A stretch of 64,000 nt of DNA, taken from assembly GCA_963965975.1 (NCBI GenBank), contig OZ014419.1, positions 3,809,677 to 3,873,676 on the forward strand, in the 5' to 3' direction. This document shows, in pieces, positions 36,446 through 50,760 of the stretch. The notes under the pieces were generated by a model, which did no database searches, was not told where the DNA came from, and saw nothing but the letters and a program-made list of their open reading frames with translations. Position 1 is the first letter of the stretch; every line of letters starts with the position of its first letter. The stretch is from Xestospongia bergquistia. Its lineage: Eukaryota > Porifera > Demospongiae > Haplosclerida > Petrosiidae. The position numbers were made by a program, and so were the translations under genes.

Positions 36446-36522
36446 ATTTTTTGAATTACCATCATATAAGTAGTTGTCTATGGGTATGAACATGTAAGAT
36501 GTCTCATTAAGGATCTTTGACT

Positions 36523-39059
36523 ATGTCGTCAATAATAAATATATCTCCAGTCCAGGTTATTCTTAGTCTCATCACTGCCTTTGAGAGAAGAGTGTTAAGT
36601 AGTATACATGTCAATTAATTTATGCAATGTTTATGAATTTTATTTCAAAAGTCTTTGTCTCAAATTAGGTATTCCAACATGGTGATCGAAGCCCTGTTGA
36701 AACTTACCCATAACAGGAAGATGCATGGCCTCAAGGATTTGGACAACTAACAACTGTAAGTTGAATACATTGCCGTCTGTCTATTCTCATATTTCATAGA
36801 TTGGAATGAAAGAAGCTTATAATCTTAGACGTATATTGAAGTCGAAATACATTAAATTTGGTTACATGTATAAAAATTATTCCAGAAACCAGGTGAATTT
36901 AGTTTATGAGGGATTTTTTCATACATAAAAATATACATTAAGGTATATATCCGGAGCACAGATTTAGATAGAACATTAATGAGTGCAGAGAGTCTGCTAG
37001 CTGGATTGTACCCACCTGATGAATCACAAGTATACAATTTTATTTTAACATCCATAATAAGTAATTTCTATTGTAGAAATTTAAGACTGATTTATAGTGG
37101 TAGCCTATTCCTGTCCATACTGTACTAAAAGAAGACGATAAGGTGTAGTTTAGTTTTCTGTTGGGTGGATGTTAAATCTATATTCAGTATTTGGTGTAAG
37201 TATCTTCTTTATGTTCCACATAATGCAATTAATACAATTTGCCTTTGCCAATTAATACAATTTGCCTTTGCCTGATAGCTAATTTTAAGCCTCCTCCAAA
37301 TGACATCAACACCTACTAAGTCCACTTTGATGAATATATTAATACATTACTGAGTCAAGGTTGGTTTAAGGTTAATTTAATGTTTTCTATTGACAATAAA
37401 AAATTAGTTACAGACTGTAAGACAAGATTATAAACTAAAAAACTCATCCTATAAACTGTTTTAGAAGATACTGATTTCATAGTGAAATACTGTATGCATT
37501 ACTTATAAAATTGATTGCTTGTTTTAAACCAAATCATTGTCACTAGGTATTATAGATTGCATTGGGCATTATATACTGCATTGAAATGTATTAACAATAT
37601 ATGATAATCTGATTACTAATACTATGGAATTGACAGCTCATTTACTTCAACAAACAACTTCTCAGAAGGGACAAGTATGCGGTATATAAGACTGTCCCGT
37701 TATAAATTCCATAGAGACAGCCCTCACACATAGCCAAGCATTCGTGAAAGTTCTTGCATCTAATTAATGAAACATTAAATAGAATATTCATAGCTCTTAC
37801 AACATGGCTAAAAAGTACCATCCCTGTATTCCATGCATTTTTCTGTATTGTTGTATTATTTTTTATGTGACAACTAAGTTATTTTATTGCAGTTATTAAA
37901 GGCATACTCTACATATTGTCCTGAGGATACAAAGTTACGAGATAATGATAAAAACACTACAAAATACAAAGAAATGGAGCAACAACATCAAGTAAACCAT
38001 CACATTTATTGACAATTAAAGTGATTAGATTTATTTAGAGCTTGGATAGTACACTGGGAAAAAGATTGACACTTTGAATGCTTGGAGTATTAGAGATGCC
38101 TTATTTATAGAGGTGAATGTTAAACTCATTACGATTGTAATTATGTAGATACTTTGTTTTTAGTATATTTATAATCTGACAATGCCACCTTGGTTCTCAG
38201 TAGATTTGTTAATGTCTTTTAAGCCTATACTGACTTTTCATTTAGTTTATTCTCTGACACCTTCACCAAAAAACAAATAATGGGAGGTAATAACTATTTT
38301 GATTGGAGTGTAATTTATATGATGTGACTGATGCTGTATGTTTATGGACTGATAAAGTATTGTCTGATATGGAAATAAAAGCTATTAACAATGACATTGG
38401 CCTTGTATTCTGCTGTAACTAATCTGACATTGTTTTCAGCATGATACAACAGTATCAGCATTTTTAAGTGGTATTCAACCATCCTACACTGCAGCATTTG
38501 TCATTGAATTGTACTATAACAATGGGTATGTAAACAGTTAGCATGCTTTTATCATTTCATGGAGTATTATTATAGTCACTATTATGTGAAATTTCTCTAT
38601 CACAATGAAACATGGAATGATAATTTTCATTAATTACTTCACATCCTGATTGTTATAATCTTTGTTCCTTAGATGAAATACAAAAGTATGCACTAGATTT
38701 TAATTATTTTTGTAGTGAACTAGTAAGTCTATAGTGTTTCTATTATTATGTCATTATCCCTATATATCACTGTGATACTAACTAAACTCACATATTAGTA
38801 TTATTGTATAGAACTTGACTGAAGATCTTTAGTTAAATTTTGTGGACTTGTTACACCTATATCTCCATCTATTCTCTCTGTTCAAAATGAAACACAAGGT
38901 TGGATTGCTTAATAACTGTTATCATTTTGTTATCTGTTGATTTTATAGTGATAGCATTGAGTGCTGTTTTTGGTTTGTTTGCATACTTTTGATAGTATTA
39001 ATGACTGGATGTTTAATTAGTATAGTTGCCTCCTATTACAAAAGAAGACGTAATTTTTA
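36523..39059 (+). pseudogene. Histidine acid phosphatase (lysosomal type) pseudogene, right-arm copy
   Basis: Lysosomal and prostatic acid phosphatases hydrolyse phosphomonoesters using an RHGxRxP histidine and a distal HD pair. Seen here: a possible signal-peptide exon (36,523-36,591), VFQHGDRSPVETYP and WPQGFGQLTT (36,669-36,755), GMKEAYNLRRILKSKY (36,800-36,892), [20 protein letters not shown] and GLYPPDES (from 36,943), [12 protein letters not shown] (37,098-37,142), LTMPPWFS (about 38,180), HDTTVSAFLSGIQPSYTAAF (38,440-38,525), a membrane helix and basic tail SYYKRRRNF ending at 39,059. Intron-bearing, so not processed. TAA at 36,711 and TAG at 37,101 interrupt it, and the active-site Arg is Gln. 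Confidence 0.9.
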
Positions 39060-39176
39060 AATGTTACACCTGACATCTAGAAGTAATTGGTTTGATATGT
39101 ATTATTAAAAACAGAACCATGAGAGAAAATGTATAGTTATAAATAAAATAGTACAATGCAGACATCATTTATCATA

Positions 39177-40226
39177 TTAACAATTATTTTTCATTATCTT
39201 CTATTGTCGAAAGAGCAAGACGTGATCTATGAACAAGAGATTGAGATACAATGACATAATAGCTATAAACATGCTTTACCTGTTTAAAGTTAAATGACTT
39301 TTAACTAAGTGAGATGCAGCAAGAGCAGAAACAAGAGAGAGTTCACCAGACAACACTGTCCCACAAATGATACGAGCTAATTCGTCCTGCATTGTCACCT
39401 GGTTATCCTTTGAGGGATGGGCCATGAACACTAAGATCTATCACACAAAAAGTGTCTTATTTGAGTGAGGTGTTTTTGTCATAAGCTTACTTGTACCTCC
39501 TCCTACAGTTCCTACTTCCAATGGCGGCATAGTACAGCTAATATATAAATCTCTATTATAAGGTCCTCCTCTCTCCATAAGTGTGATACAATTGGAGCTA
39601 CCAACTACTTAAGCAGGGTCCTAACAATATATCACACAAGTCTTCATACAAACAAAAGCTAAGTGCACAACCTTACTTGACCAGTTGCAATAAAGTAGCA
39701 GTAACTATGTTGGCAGCATGTGCATTGAAACCACCAATTGAGCCTGCCATTGCTGACTCCACAAGGTTCTTATTGGTATTAACATCAACGAGAGCATCTA
39801 TTGAAGTTTTGATTTATTGCATATATTAAAATTAACATACATTTTCAACTACTTGAGCAGGTATTGTTGCATCACACACAACACGACTTTCTATCCAATT
39901 AATAGCAGAAGGTTTTTTGTCTTAATTACCACTAAGACTAACTACTTCTAACTCTGGAAACTGCTTCTGAAGAAACCTCAAGGAATTCCCTAAACAATAA
40001 TTATCAAAATTGATAAGCAACTAAAATTAAAAAAAAAATTGCAGGCATAGTACATAAAATGTTTACCTTTGACAACATATTCATTCCCATAGCATCTCCA
40101 GTATCAGCACGGAACATAACGTTTTTTAATCTTCCAGTAACAGCAGTGTGGACAGACTTCAAATTAAGCATATCTACTGGTAGAATTGAATACCTCAGCT
40201 AGCTAACTTCTTCATCCTTTAACAAA
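39177..40226 (-). pseudogene. HMG-CoA reductase pseudogene, partial proximal duplicate
   Basis: Catalytic-half copy running from the terminal STIEDNEK stop (39,184) back through [36 protein letters not shown] (TAA at 39,922-39,924 as in the other copies) to the RADTGGAMGMN block. It ends at 40,226 beside TTAACAAA, where the piggyBac-associated sequence begins. It duplicates 43,329-44,362. Confidence 0.9.
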
Positions 40227-40429
40227 CTGTTTGCTAGTGTATGTATATTGTAAGCTTTCAATCGGGGAAGAAAGCAATCGACTGAGGTAATTTTTTTTCT
40301 TGTAATAATATTACTGTTCTACCTGCAGTTTCATCACTAATAGTATTATAAACTTAAACTGAGTCTTCTAATCTTCCTTTTGGATGCTTTATAATTAGGT
40401 GAGTGGAGTATCTTTATCTGTAAAGACCC

Positions 40430-40880
40430 ACCACCACACATACCACTAACACACACGTACACACACAGACACAAGACAGGAAGAGAAGCATGTACATATT
40501 GACACAACATTCAAGCAAAATGAGGCAAGATATTATAACTATTTGCTAGTGTATGTATATTGTGTGTGTGTGTATGCACATACACACAGACAGGAAGAGA
40601 AGCGCATGTACATATAGACACAACAAACATTCAGGCAAAATGAGGCAAGATATTATAACTGTTTGCTAGTGTATGTATATTGTAAGTGTGTGTGTGTGTA
40701 TGCAGATACACACAGACAGGAAGAGAAGCGCATGTACATGTAGACACAACACACAGTCAGCAATGTGAGGCAATATATTATAATACACAGAGAGAGAGAG
40801 AGAGTTAGAGAAGTATGTACGTATAGACACAAGACACAATAAGGCAATACATTATAGTTGATCACTTGTTTATGTATAAT
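40430..40880. repeat. ~120 bp minisatellite inside the piggyBac 3' region
   Basis: Units share TTTGCTAGTGTATGTATATT, ACACACAGACAGGAAGAGAA and GGCAAAATGAGGCAA. Three to four units, each with GT/CA runs. An isolated partial unit sits at 40,224-40,255, directly at the junction with the duplicated host segment. Confidence 0.85.
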
Positions 40881-41145
40881 GTAAGTCTGTATGTGTGGTT
40901 TCTTGTTATCAGTAGATAATTGTGTGTTTTTGTGGTTACTTCTTATCAGGAGCATAATATATAATAAATAATATTGTATATATATATATATATAGTATAG
41001 TATATTATAGTACATGATATAGTACATGAAAAAAGCAATGAATTTTACATTGTATTCTATGGATACCTGGTATAGCAGTAAATTATATTTATATGACTGT
41101 GATGATTTCTGATAGAAAGATAGGTATAGTATGTATGCAATATTT

Positions 41146-43161
41146 TTAACTTTCATAATGTAACTTTGTGTGGTATATTTCAAAGCACGGATGGATGTGT
41201 AGTGGTGTTTTGCAGATTTTACATTGAAATTGTGTCTGAGATCTTTTTTTCTTCTAGCTCGGCAAACTTCACACTGTGGGCGACCTCCAGATGGTGTTTC
41301 TTTTCTAATTGGCTCAGGAAATGCCCGCTCACTTAGCCTCATAGGCAGAACTCTTGTTGGTGCTACATGTCTCCTATCAACAAGACGCTTGTGGCCTTCT
41401 AATAGACTTGCAACTAAGGAGAGACGAAAGTCTAATTGATTAAGACTTTTCTCAGCCACAGTATTGTACAAGATGCTTGCATTTACAATAGATAAGTCAA
41501 GTAAATGAAAGAATATTCTCTTCCACCACTTTCGAGATCTATGAGAATACCCATAATATAACACCAACTGATCAGACTTATCAACACCTCCCATATGCAA
41601 GTTGTAATCATCTATCGCCACCGGTTTTTGTACTGTCTCAACTCCTTCAGTAACTGCTTTCGTTCTACGTCGCTTTACCATCATATAATCTGTGTGAAAG
41701 GTAGATATCATGTGTACCACTCTCTTGTCTTTCTACTTCAAACATAATATTTTACCATCATCAGTGATATCACTGTATACTTCACCTATACAATGGTAAG
41801 GTAATTTATTGTGTTTTTGTTTTTATTACCTTTAGCTAAACTGGCAGACTTAAATGTCTCGCTAAGTCCCTTCCTATCTTTTCTAATCGTCCCACAAGCA
41901 TCAAATCCATTATCTTTTAAGTCTGAGAAAAGGGTAGGTGATGAGTAATAATTATCAGTGTACACTCTGTATCCCATATTAGAGAGAGGTGATACTAATT
42001 CCATCACTACTCGGTGAGCAAGTCCTTTCTCAACTGAGCCATCTTTCTCTTTCCCTAGTAACATCAATGGTATTGTTCATTGGAAGGTATGTAATAACTT
42101 ACCTGTATATAACTTGAAGTTATACACATAGCCATTTTTAGCATCTGCTAACACCCATGCTTTGATACCCCATTTTGTGGGTTTTTTAGGCATATGTTGG
42201 ATCCATGAGAGCCTCCCTTTGTAACCAATTATGCTCTCATCAGCAGATAGTTCTTGATTATGGATGTATACAGACTGGAATGCTTTTATTACTAAATTGA
42301 GGAATGGCCTAATTTTGTAGATCTTATCGTAGTCATCACTGGTACGATTTGGTTGCTTCTCAGCATCATTGAGGTGGAAGAATTTCATCAATAGTTCAAA
42401 CCTTCTTCCGGACATAATGGCACTGAAAGTCTCATTATGAAACGGCCACTTGGTACTCCAGTATGATCTGTTACACATAAATTGTTACATAAACTTAGAT
42501 GTAATTATATATAAGCATATCTTTATAAGTATTATGTGTAAACAATAGTAAACTAGTACATAGCAAAAATTCACCTCACTGTAGGGAAACCCATTATTCC
42601 CATGGTAATCATGATAGCTAGTAATGGATCGATTTCTTCTCTTCTCATAGGAGTTCTTATCCATTCATGTCTGCGTGCTTTTGGGTGTTGATTGAGATGT
42701 GCTTCAGACGAGGTAAGAATTTGTTCAGCATATCTAACACTCTCTGTGTAGATTAAATTTTTGACTTCTGGTGTGAAGAAAAGATTGAAAAAATCTACTG
42801 GTAACTTCCCACTCATGTCAACAGTTATCCAAGGTTTAGCAGTAAAAGGATGTACTGAGGAGAGAAAGGAAAGAAGAATAAAAATAATTATTTATTTATT
42901 TATATATTATGTATACATACCTGTGTGGGTGGTAGAATTACTAGGAGGGGCTGAAATAGGTGGAGTACTGGGAAAAGATGTACTAGTTTTGTCTGGAAAG
43001 CTGGTAAGCTGATCTGTTGGAGATTCTTCATCTTCGCTAGCAGAGTCATCAACATAACCATCAAAGTCACTGTCTGAATCATCGCTTGGCAGATGATCAA
43101 AATAGTTTAGAAGGAACTCTTGGTCTGATGGTATATAACTTGAGCTATTATTGCAAGCCAT
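41146..43161 (-). pseudogene. piggyBac transposase, five exons, recently disabled
   Basis: Exons about 43,161-42,921, 42,854-42,575, 42,467-42,103, 42,055-41,830 and 41,785-41,146. An acidic N-terminus is followed by the DDD core: ELSADESIIGYKGR (first Asp, about 42,240), YRVYTDNYYSSPT (second, about 41,955), YNLHMGGVDKSDQ (third, about 41,580). Two lesions are visible. TAG at 41,733-41,735 stands where LKWxDKR normally has Trp. A 7-A run at 41,244-41,250 is one base short, putting the cysteine-rich C-terminus (CKICKTPLHIHPCFEIYHTK, about 41,165-41,235) out of frame. Otherwise well preserved, so the insertion is young. Confidence 0.92.
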
Positions 43162-43296
43162 TAAAACTTTAAAACGATATTTCCTAGCTGTATTCAACAT
43201 AAAATAGCTCGTATATGTTGTAAACAATATACAGGCTGTGTATGTGCTGCTGCTGCGCAAAATTGCGCTACCGCCCAAACAGGAAGTGATTATACA

Positions 43297-43332
43297 TGCG
43301 CAAAATTGGGCAAGTGACCATCAAAGGGTTAA
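43297..43332 (-). repeat. piggyBac terminal repeat and TTAA target
   Basis: TTAA at 43,329-43,332 abuts CCCTTTGATGGTCACTTGCC on the minus strand, the typical piggyBac-family end. The host sequence resumes precisely at the TTAA, which matches TTAA 39,177-39,180 in the proximal copy. Confidence 0.9.
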
Positions 43333-43335
43333 CAA

Positions 43336-45400
<2,065 letters not shown>

Positions 45401-48400
45401 CTAATAACATAATACAACAGCTTTAGGGGGAGAGTAATATTATGTAACTACAATGTAAAGAAAAATTAATCATTGTATATGAATGGAACTCCATTCCTAC
45501 AATTATATTTAATAAGAACAACAACACTAACAGCTTATCTCATTGCAACAAACTGCAGTACATGGTTCATACCAAATATGTAGTTCTATATCACAGATAT
45601 AGGTGGAAAATAATAAATTACTGCATATTTATGATGTGACTCACTCAGAGGCAAACTGTGCTAGCGATGTTGCTTTAGAAAGATCATAAATCTATTAGAG
45701 TGACAAAAGTTATTGTACTGAAGTAAATTTCTAGGTGCCAGTAAAAAATACTGTAGTAAATATTTCGATGCCAGTAAAAAAAATGAAGTAAATTTTTAGA
45801 TATTAGTAATAAAGTAATTCTGATCTTTCTGGATAATAACGAAAGCTTAAAACAAATTCTTTAGTAAAAAGTTGTACTATTTAATAAGTCAACTTACAGT
45901 AGTCATCAGTTAATATAGATTAGATCATAAACCTATTATGATACAGCTGTAATCATTCCCAGCACTCAATTAGAACATGTTGCAACTAGACAATAAAAAC
46001 AACTAGAGAATAAATAACTATTATGTAGAATAAATTACTATTATAATAGAAGAGAACAAACAGTAAAAACTTTGATTTAATATAAGTGTTTCTATTAACT
46101 TACTAGAAGTAGGACAATCATCTCCAATAGACCAGTCAGTAAACAGACCTATTTTACTCTTATCCTAAAAGAAGGTATCATTTAATTTATTGAGTTTATA
46201 ACTCTCAATTAGTTGATCATCTCCAGTAGAAAACAGTCCTACTATAAATTGAAAAATATTTATCATAACAGAGCAATAATAATTATTATAAATTGACAAG
46301 AGTCTGTTGTATATTAAATTACTTAATAATTCTAGTGTACAACAGTCCATGTCACTTATTAGGGATAAAGAGAAGAAGAGCCTAGGCTTCACAAACACCA
46401 GTTAATAAAATGTAACCCTTCCAGACAACCACAAACCTAACCTTCAAAACCAAGCCAGATACCAGTAATACAATGACAAATGAGATGTCAGCATTAATTT
46501 ACAAAAAATTATAAAGGGAGTTAAATAATTCAGGCTTACACAGCACACATAAGGGGATAAATTATGAAATGGAGGGTTAAATAATTCAACATTATACGAC
46601 ACACACAAGGGGTTAATACACAACACACTCAATGGTCAACAATTAAAAACAGATGGGGTTAAATTATTTAGGATTATATGACGCACACAAGGGTTTAAAT
46701 AATTCAGGATTACATAACACAAAGGGAGTTAATATGGCAGACATAAGTTATAGAACATTATGACACAGTAACAGACACACACAAAGGGATTAAAATAAAT
46801 ATGGAAGGGTCTGACATCAGGTTTAGTATCAAGAGAAAGGGTCACCATTATACAGTAACAGACACACACAAAGGGATTAAAATAAATATGGAAGGTCTGA
46901 CATCAGGTTTAATATCAAGAGAAAGGGTCACCATTATACAGTAACAGACACACACAAAGGGATTAAAATAAATATGGAAGGTCTGACATCAGGTTTAATA
47001 TCAAGAGAAAGGGTCACCGTTATACATCAATAACACCTAGAAGGTTATACAGGGAGAGTTTGTATATAGATACACAAAAGACAAAGATGAATGAGATGTG
47101 AGGTACCACAAGACAAGGAAGAGGATACAGTATTAGAAAGTATTGACAAAATAACATACAAACAGTTCTTCCATGTCCAAATCCACCTATTAATACCCCA
47201 GACTCATCAACCACCTATAATTACATTATCATGTCCATATACACAACACACAAACTGATCCCTGACCATACTCAACACACAAAGACTCTCAACCTCAAGA
47301 ACCAAGATAAAGAGCCACAACCAGCAATGTAGAATATTTTTCCAGACCCATGAACAATTATTGATGTCCACACAGTGTTAGTAGTAGATAAACCAATTAA
47401 AGGAGACCAAAACAGTTTATAATTGTACTATATATAGTGTAACTATTCATATACAACCATTATCTCCATCACCATCTCAATCATCACAGTCACCATCACC
47501 ACCATCTCCATCTCCATCATCTCCATCACCATCTCAATCATCGTCTCCATCATCGTCTCATTCATCATCTCCAACATCTCAGTACACTCAACTTGAACAT
47601 CACTACAGAATGAAAAGTTTAACAAAAGGTATATAAAGATCAATCTTACATAGAGTGATTATTAGAGAACATCACTGCATCACCTCCAGTCCAGTCTAGT
47701 CACGCATAGAGTTAATGATACGCCTATATAATAGACCATCTAAAAATTATTAAAATAAATGTTTAGTAAAGAAATCTCCATATTATTATAACAGATAACT
47801 TACATTAGTCATCAGTTAATGTACATAAGATCATCATTACCAGTGACATTAACCTTTCTATCCTATTATAGAACATTGAGGTTCATTTAGTAGACATTGT
47901 ACTATTTAATAATTCAACTTACAGTAGGTATATTAGCAATTGTTATCAGATCATCTCTTATTAGTTTATTGATAGACCTACTAAATGTAACAGAATTTGT
48001 TTTGTTCTAATATTATTCTTACTATACAACACACAACCATTAGAACATTATATCATTACACTACAGAACAAGTATAAAATGAAAAATAGCTATTACAACA
48101 GAGCACCAATAACAATTATTACTTGTAATTCTAGTGTACAATAAACACTAACTTTCAAACCCTCCAGGATGATACAAACCATGAATGAAAACTTACCAAA
48201 AGCCCTGATGCCAATGAACAGGACACGAAAAATTCTAGATGCCGTACTGAGGTAAATTTTTAGATGCCAGTAAAAAATACTGATGTAAAATTCTACATGC
48301 CAGTAAAAATACTGTAGTACATTTTTAGATGCCAGTAATAAAGTAATTCTAGTAATAAAGTAATTATCATCTTTCTGGATAATAACGAAAGCTTTAAACA

Positions 48401-49223
48401 AATTCTTTGGCTAAAGAGATTAATTCAAAGGACAAGATGAATTGGTAGATTTACAGCTCTTTATCCACATGGAAAACAATAGTAATACTTGACTTTTGTC
48501 ATCTGGTACATCAGATCATCGCTACCAGTGATCATTAAACCTGTCCATCCTATTAAATAGTTCATTCAGTAGAAAATTCTACTATTAAATAAGTCAACTT
48601 ACAGTAGTCATAACTTAATGTAGATTAGATCATAAACCTATTAGAGTGACAAAAGTGATCGTACTTATAACATAGTATAAGTATTATGATACAGCTATCA
48701 TCATTCCCAGCACTCAACTAGAACATGTTGCAACTAGAGAATAAAAACAACTAGAGAATAAAATACGCAGTTTGATTTTCAATCTTACACAGAGTAGTTA
48801 TTAGAGAACTTCACTACATCATCTCCAGTCTAGTCATATATAGTATATCAAGGACTATACTACATCCAGATCATCACATGTTGATGTAGAATAAATTACT
48901 ATTATAATAGGAGAGAACAAACAGTAAAAACATTATTTAACATAAGTATTTCTATTAACTTACTAGAAGTATGATAATCATCTCCAATAGACCAGTCAGT
49001 AAACAGACCAATTCTACTCTTATCCTAAAAGAAGGTATCATTTAAATTCTTGAGTTTACAACTCTCAATTAGTTGATGGTCATCTCCAGTAAAAAACAGT
49101 CCTAGTATAAAATGAAAAATACTTATTATAACAGAGCAATAATAATTATTATAAATTGACAAGAGTCTGTTGTATATTAAAATTACTTAGTTGGTAGGGA
49201 TAAAGAGAAGAGTTTATATTTCA
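45401..49223. repeat. Outer repeat field of right arm
   Basis: Mirror of 1-3,324 plus part of the segment deleted on the left (45,401-45,976). Contains the 34 bp minisatellite (45,720-45,815; 48,230-48,350), the 86 bp tandem units (46,775-47,037) and the CAT/CTC-rich run (47,455-47,590). No gene recognised. Confidence 0.75.
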
Positions 49224-49504
49224 TAGACATCTGCTATAAAACCTAACCTTCAAACCTGGCTTTCAACAATGCTATATGGCACACTTGTGCTTCCAATGAA
49301 AATTGCCAGCTTTTTGGTAATCTTATATTTTTCACTCTTCACATCAATTTGTGTAAAATTTAATGTTCACTAAAATCTCCAAGAATTTTAGTTTTAGTTA
49401 TAGTTAAAAGTAAGTTGTGCAAAATAGATTTAGCTGTTTTTATTTATAGTTAATTAAAAGATTTAGACTTACTAAAATGCATTTTAGTTTTTGTTATAGT
49501 TAAC

Positions 49505-49660
49505 TAAACAACACTACTAGAGACGCCAGTAAAAGAATTAGAGTAAAATTATAGATGTCAGTAAAAGAACTGGAATAATATTACAGATGTCAGTAAAAAG
49601 AAGTAAAATTTTAGATGTTAGTAAAAGAACTGGAGTAAAATTATAGACTCCAGTAAAAGT
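49505..49660. repeat. ~34 bp minisatellite, single-copy region
   Basis: Four imperfect units around AGATGTCAGTAAAAGAACTG, clearly related to the palindrome's minisatellite (885-1,010). The open frame across it reflects the repeat only. Confidence 0.75.
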
Positions 49661-49978
49661 ACTGATACAAGCATTATCTAGTAGAAACAATGTTGGAATA
49701 TGTAGGAATAATATATAACGACCACACAAGACAGCAGGAACAAGAATAGCAAGAGGAAGAGGAGTACATGAACTCTGTGGGTCATACACTACAAGACTAT
49801 AATATTTAAGATATATCAAGAAAACAATAGAACATCATTTTAGTCTACAAAAATACTGAAAAACTAATGAATGTAGGGTACAGACAATAATATAACATAA
49901 TACAAAGTCTTATAGAACAGCTGCAGGAGATGGTTGTATGAGGTTTGTATACATGTACACAGGGCTAGGTTGTATTGT

Positions 49979-50294
49979 CAAGGTTTCATTTAGAAAAATG
50001 GACAAGGGGGAAGGGGCAAAATAATACTTAGAGAAAATTTAGAGAGGTGAAGGAATTGTGTGTGACAGCGCGCCTTATAGGAGAGTCTGGAGGCATGCCC
50101 CTTCAGAAAATTTTTGTCGTGTTTAGCCTAATGTTATCTTATGATGTATATTCCTTGTGTTGAGTTTCAGTTCTGTATTCACTACATCAAATTACACCTT
50201 GAAAAAAAAAGGCTAACCTAATTTCAAAGGGGGGCATGACTCTGGCAAGGGGGGGGGGGGCAATGCCCCCCTACCCCCTCTAAATGAAACCCTG
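49979..50294. mobile_element. 316 bp MITE
   Basis: Starts CAAGGTTTCATTTAGA and ends TCTAAATGAAACCCTG, inverted termini of 16 bp with one mismatch. ATTGT lies immediately outside both ends (49,974-49,978 and 50,295-50,299), a possible 5 bp target duplication. A G-run and C-rich stretch sit near the right end. The terminal CAGGGTTTC resembles hAT ends, but an 8 bp duplication is not seen, so the superfamily is open. Confidence 0.75.
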
Positions 50295-50379
50295 ATTGTA
50301 CTACATAAGGTTGGGTATTAAAATATTTGTATGTATTGGGTTGTATAATTAGGACATTATGTGATATGGGTAATTAGAC

Positions 50380-50760
50380 ATTCAAACATGTACATGTAAG
50401 TTTATACCATATTGTAAAAGAATATGCCACAGAACTAGTAACAAGATATTTGTATATGAATAGGTTTATATATGTACATGTCACAGAACTAGGTTGTAGG
50501 ACATAACATGCTACAAGTAACAAAACATTTGTGTATGAATACGTCAAAAGGTTTGCATATATACATTTCACAGAACTAGGTTGTATCATAGGACATAATG
50601 TGGTACGAGTAACAAAACATTTGTGTATGAATACGTCAAAAGGTTTGCATATGTACATTTCACAGAACTAGGTTGTATCATAGGACATAATGTGGTGCGA
50701 GTAACAAAACATTTGTGTATCAAAAGGTTTGTATATGTACATGTCACAGGACTAGGTTTA
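50380..50760. repeat. ~90 bp tandem repeat, four units
   Basis: Units contain GTAACAAAACATTTGTGTAT (near 50,516, 50,608 and 50,699) and CACAGAACTAGGTTGTA. Period about 85-92 bp. Confidence 0.85.

Larger units (their letters stand above)
28466..36450. repeat. Tandem unit 3
   Basis: Last direct unit. Unlike units 1 and 2, its RT does not stop at SALDLT but continues through the RT core to the edge of the acid phosphatase remnant. This unit therefore retains the ancestral right-hand boundary, which the inverted left arm shares. CT block B is shortened near 30,478. Confidence 0.9.
40227..43328 (-). mobile_element. piggyBac-type transposon (one end recognisable)
   Basis: The transposase-proximal end is canonical. 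Read on the minus strand from 43,332 it is TTAA then CCCTTTGATGGTCACTTGCC, with two subterminal TGCGCAAAATTG repeats (about 43,254 and 43,297). The other end carries no matching inverted terminus: next to TTAA at 40,219-40,222 lies minisatellite sequence. The host segment between two TTAA sites is duplicated on both sides. Element type is certain from the transposase; the lost end is observed but unexplained. Confidence 0.88.

Noticed and set aside
36690-39059. A functional acid phosphatase
   Set aside because: At least two in-frame stops and loss of the active-site Arg, shared by both palindrome copies.
40653-41140. Long C-terminal extension of the piggyBac frame
   Set aside because: It results from the frameshift at 41,244-41,250; the genuine cysteine-rich ending lies in the other frame and stops at 41,146.
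50374-50658. Open frame across tandem repeats
   Set aside because: It follows the ~90 bp tandem units and has no recognisable domain.
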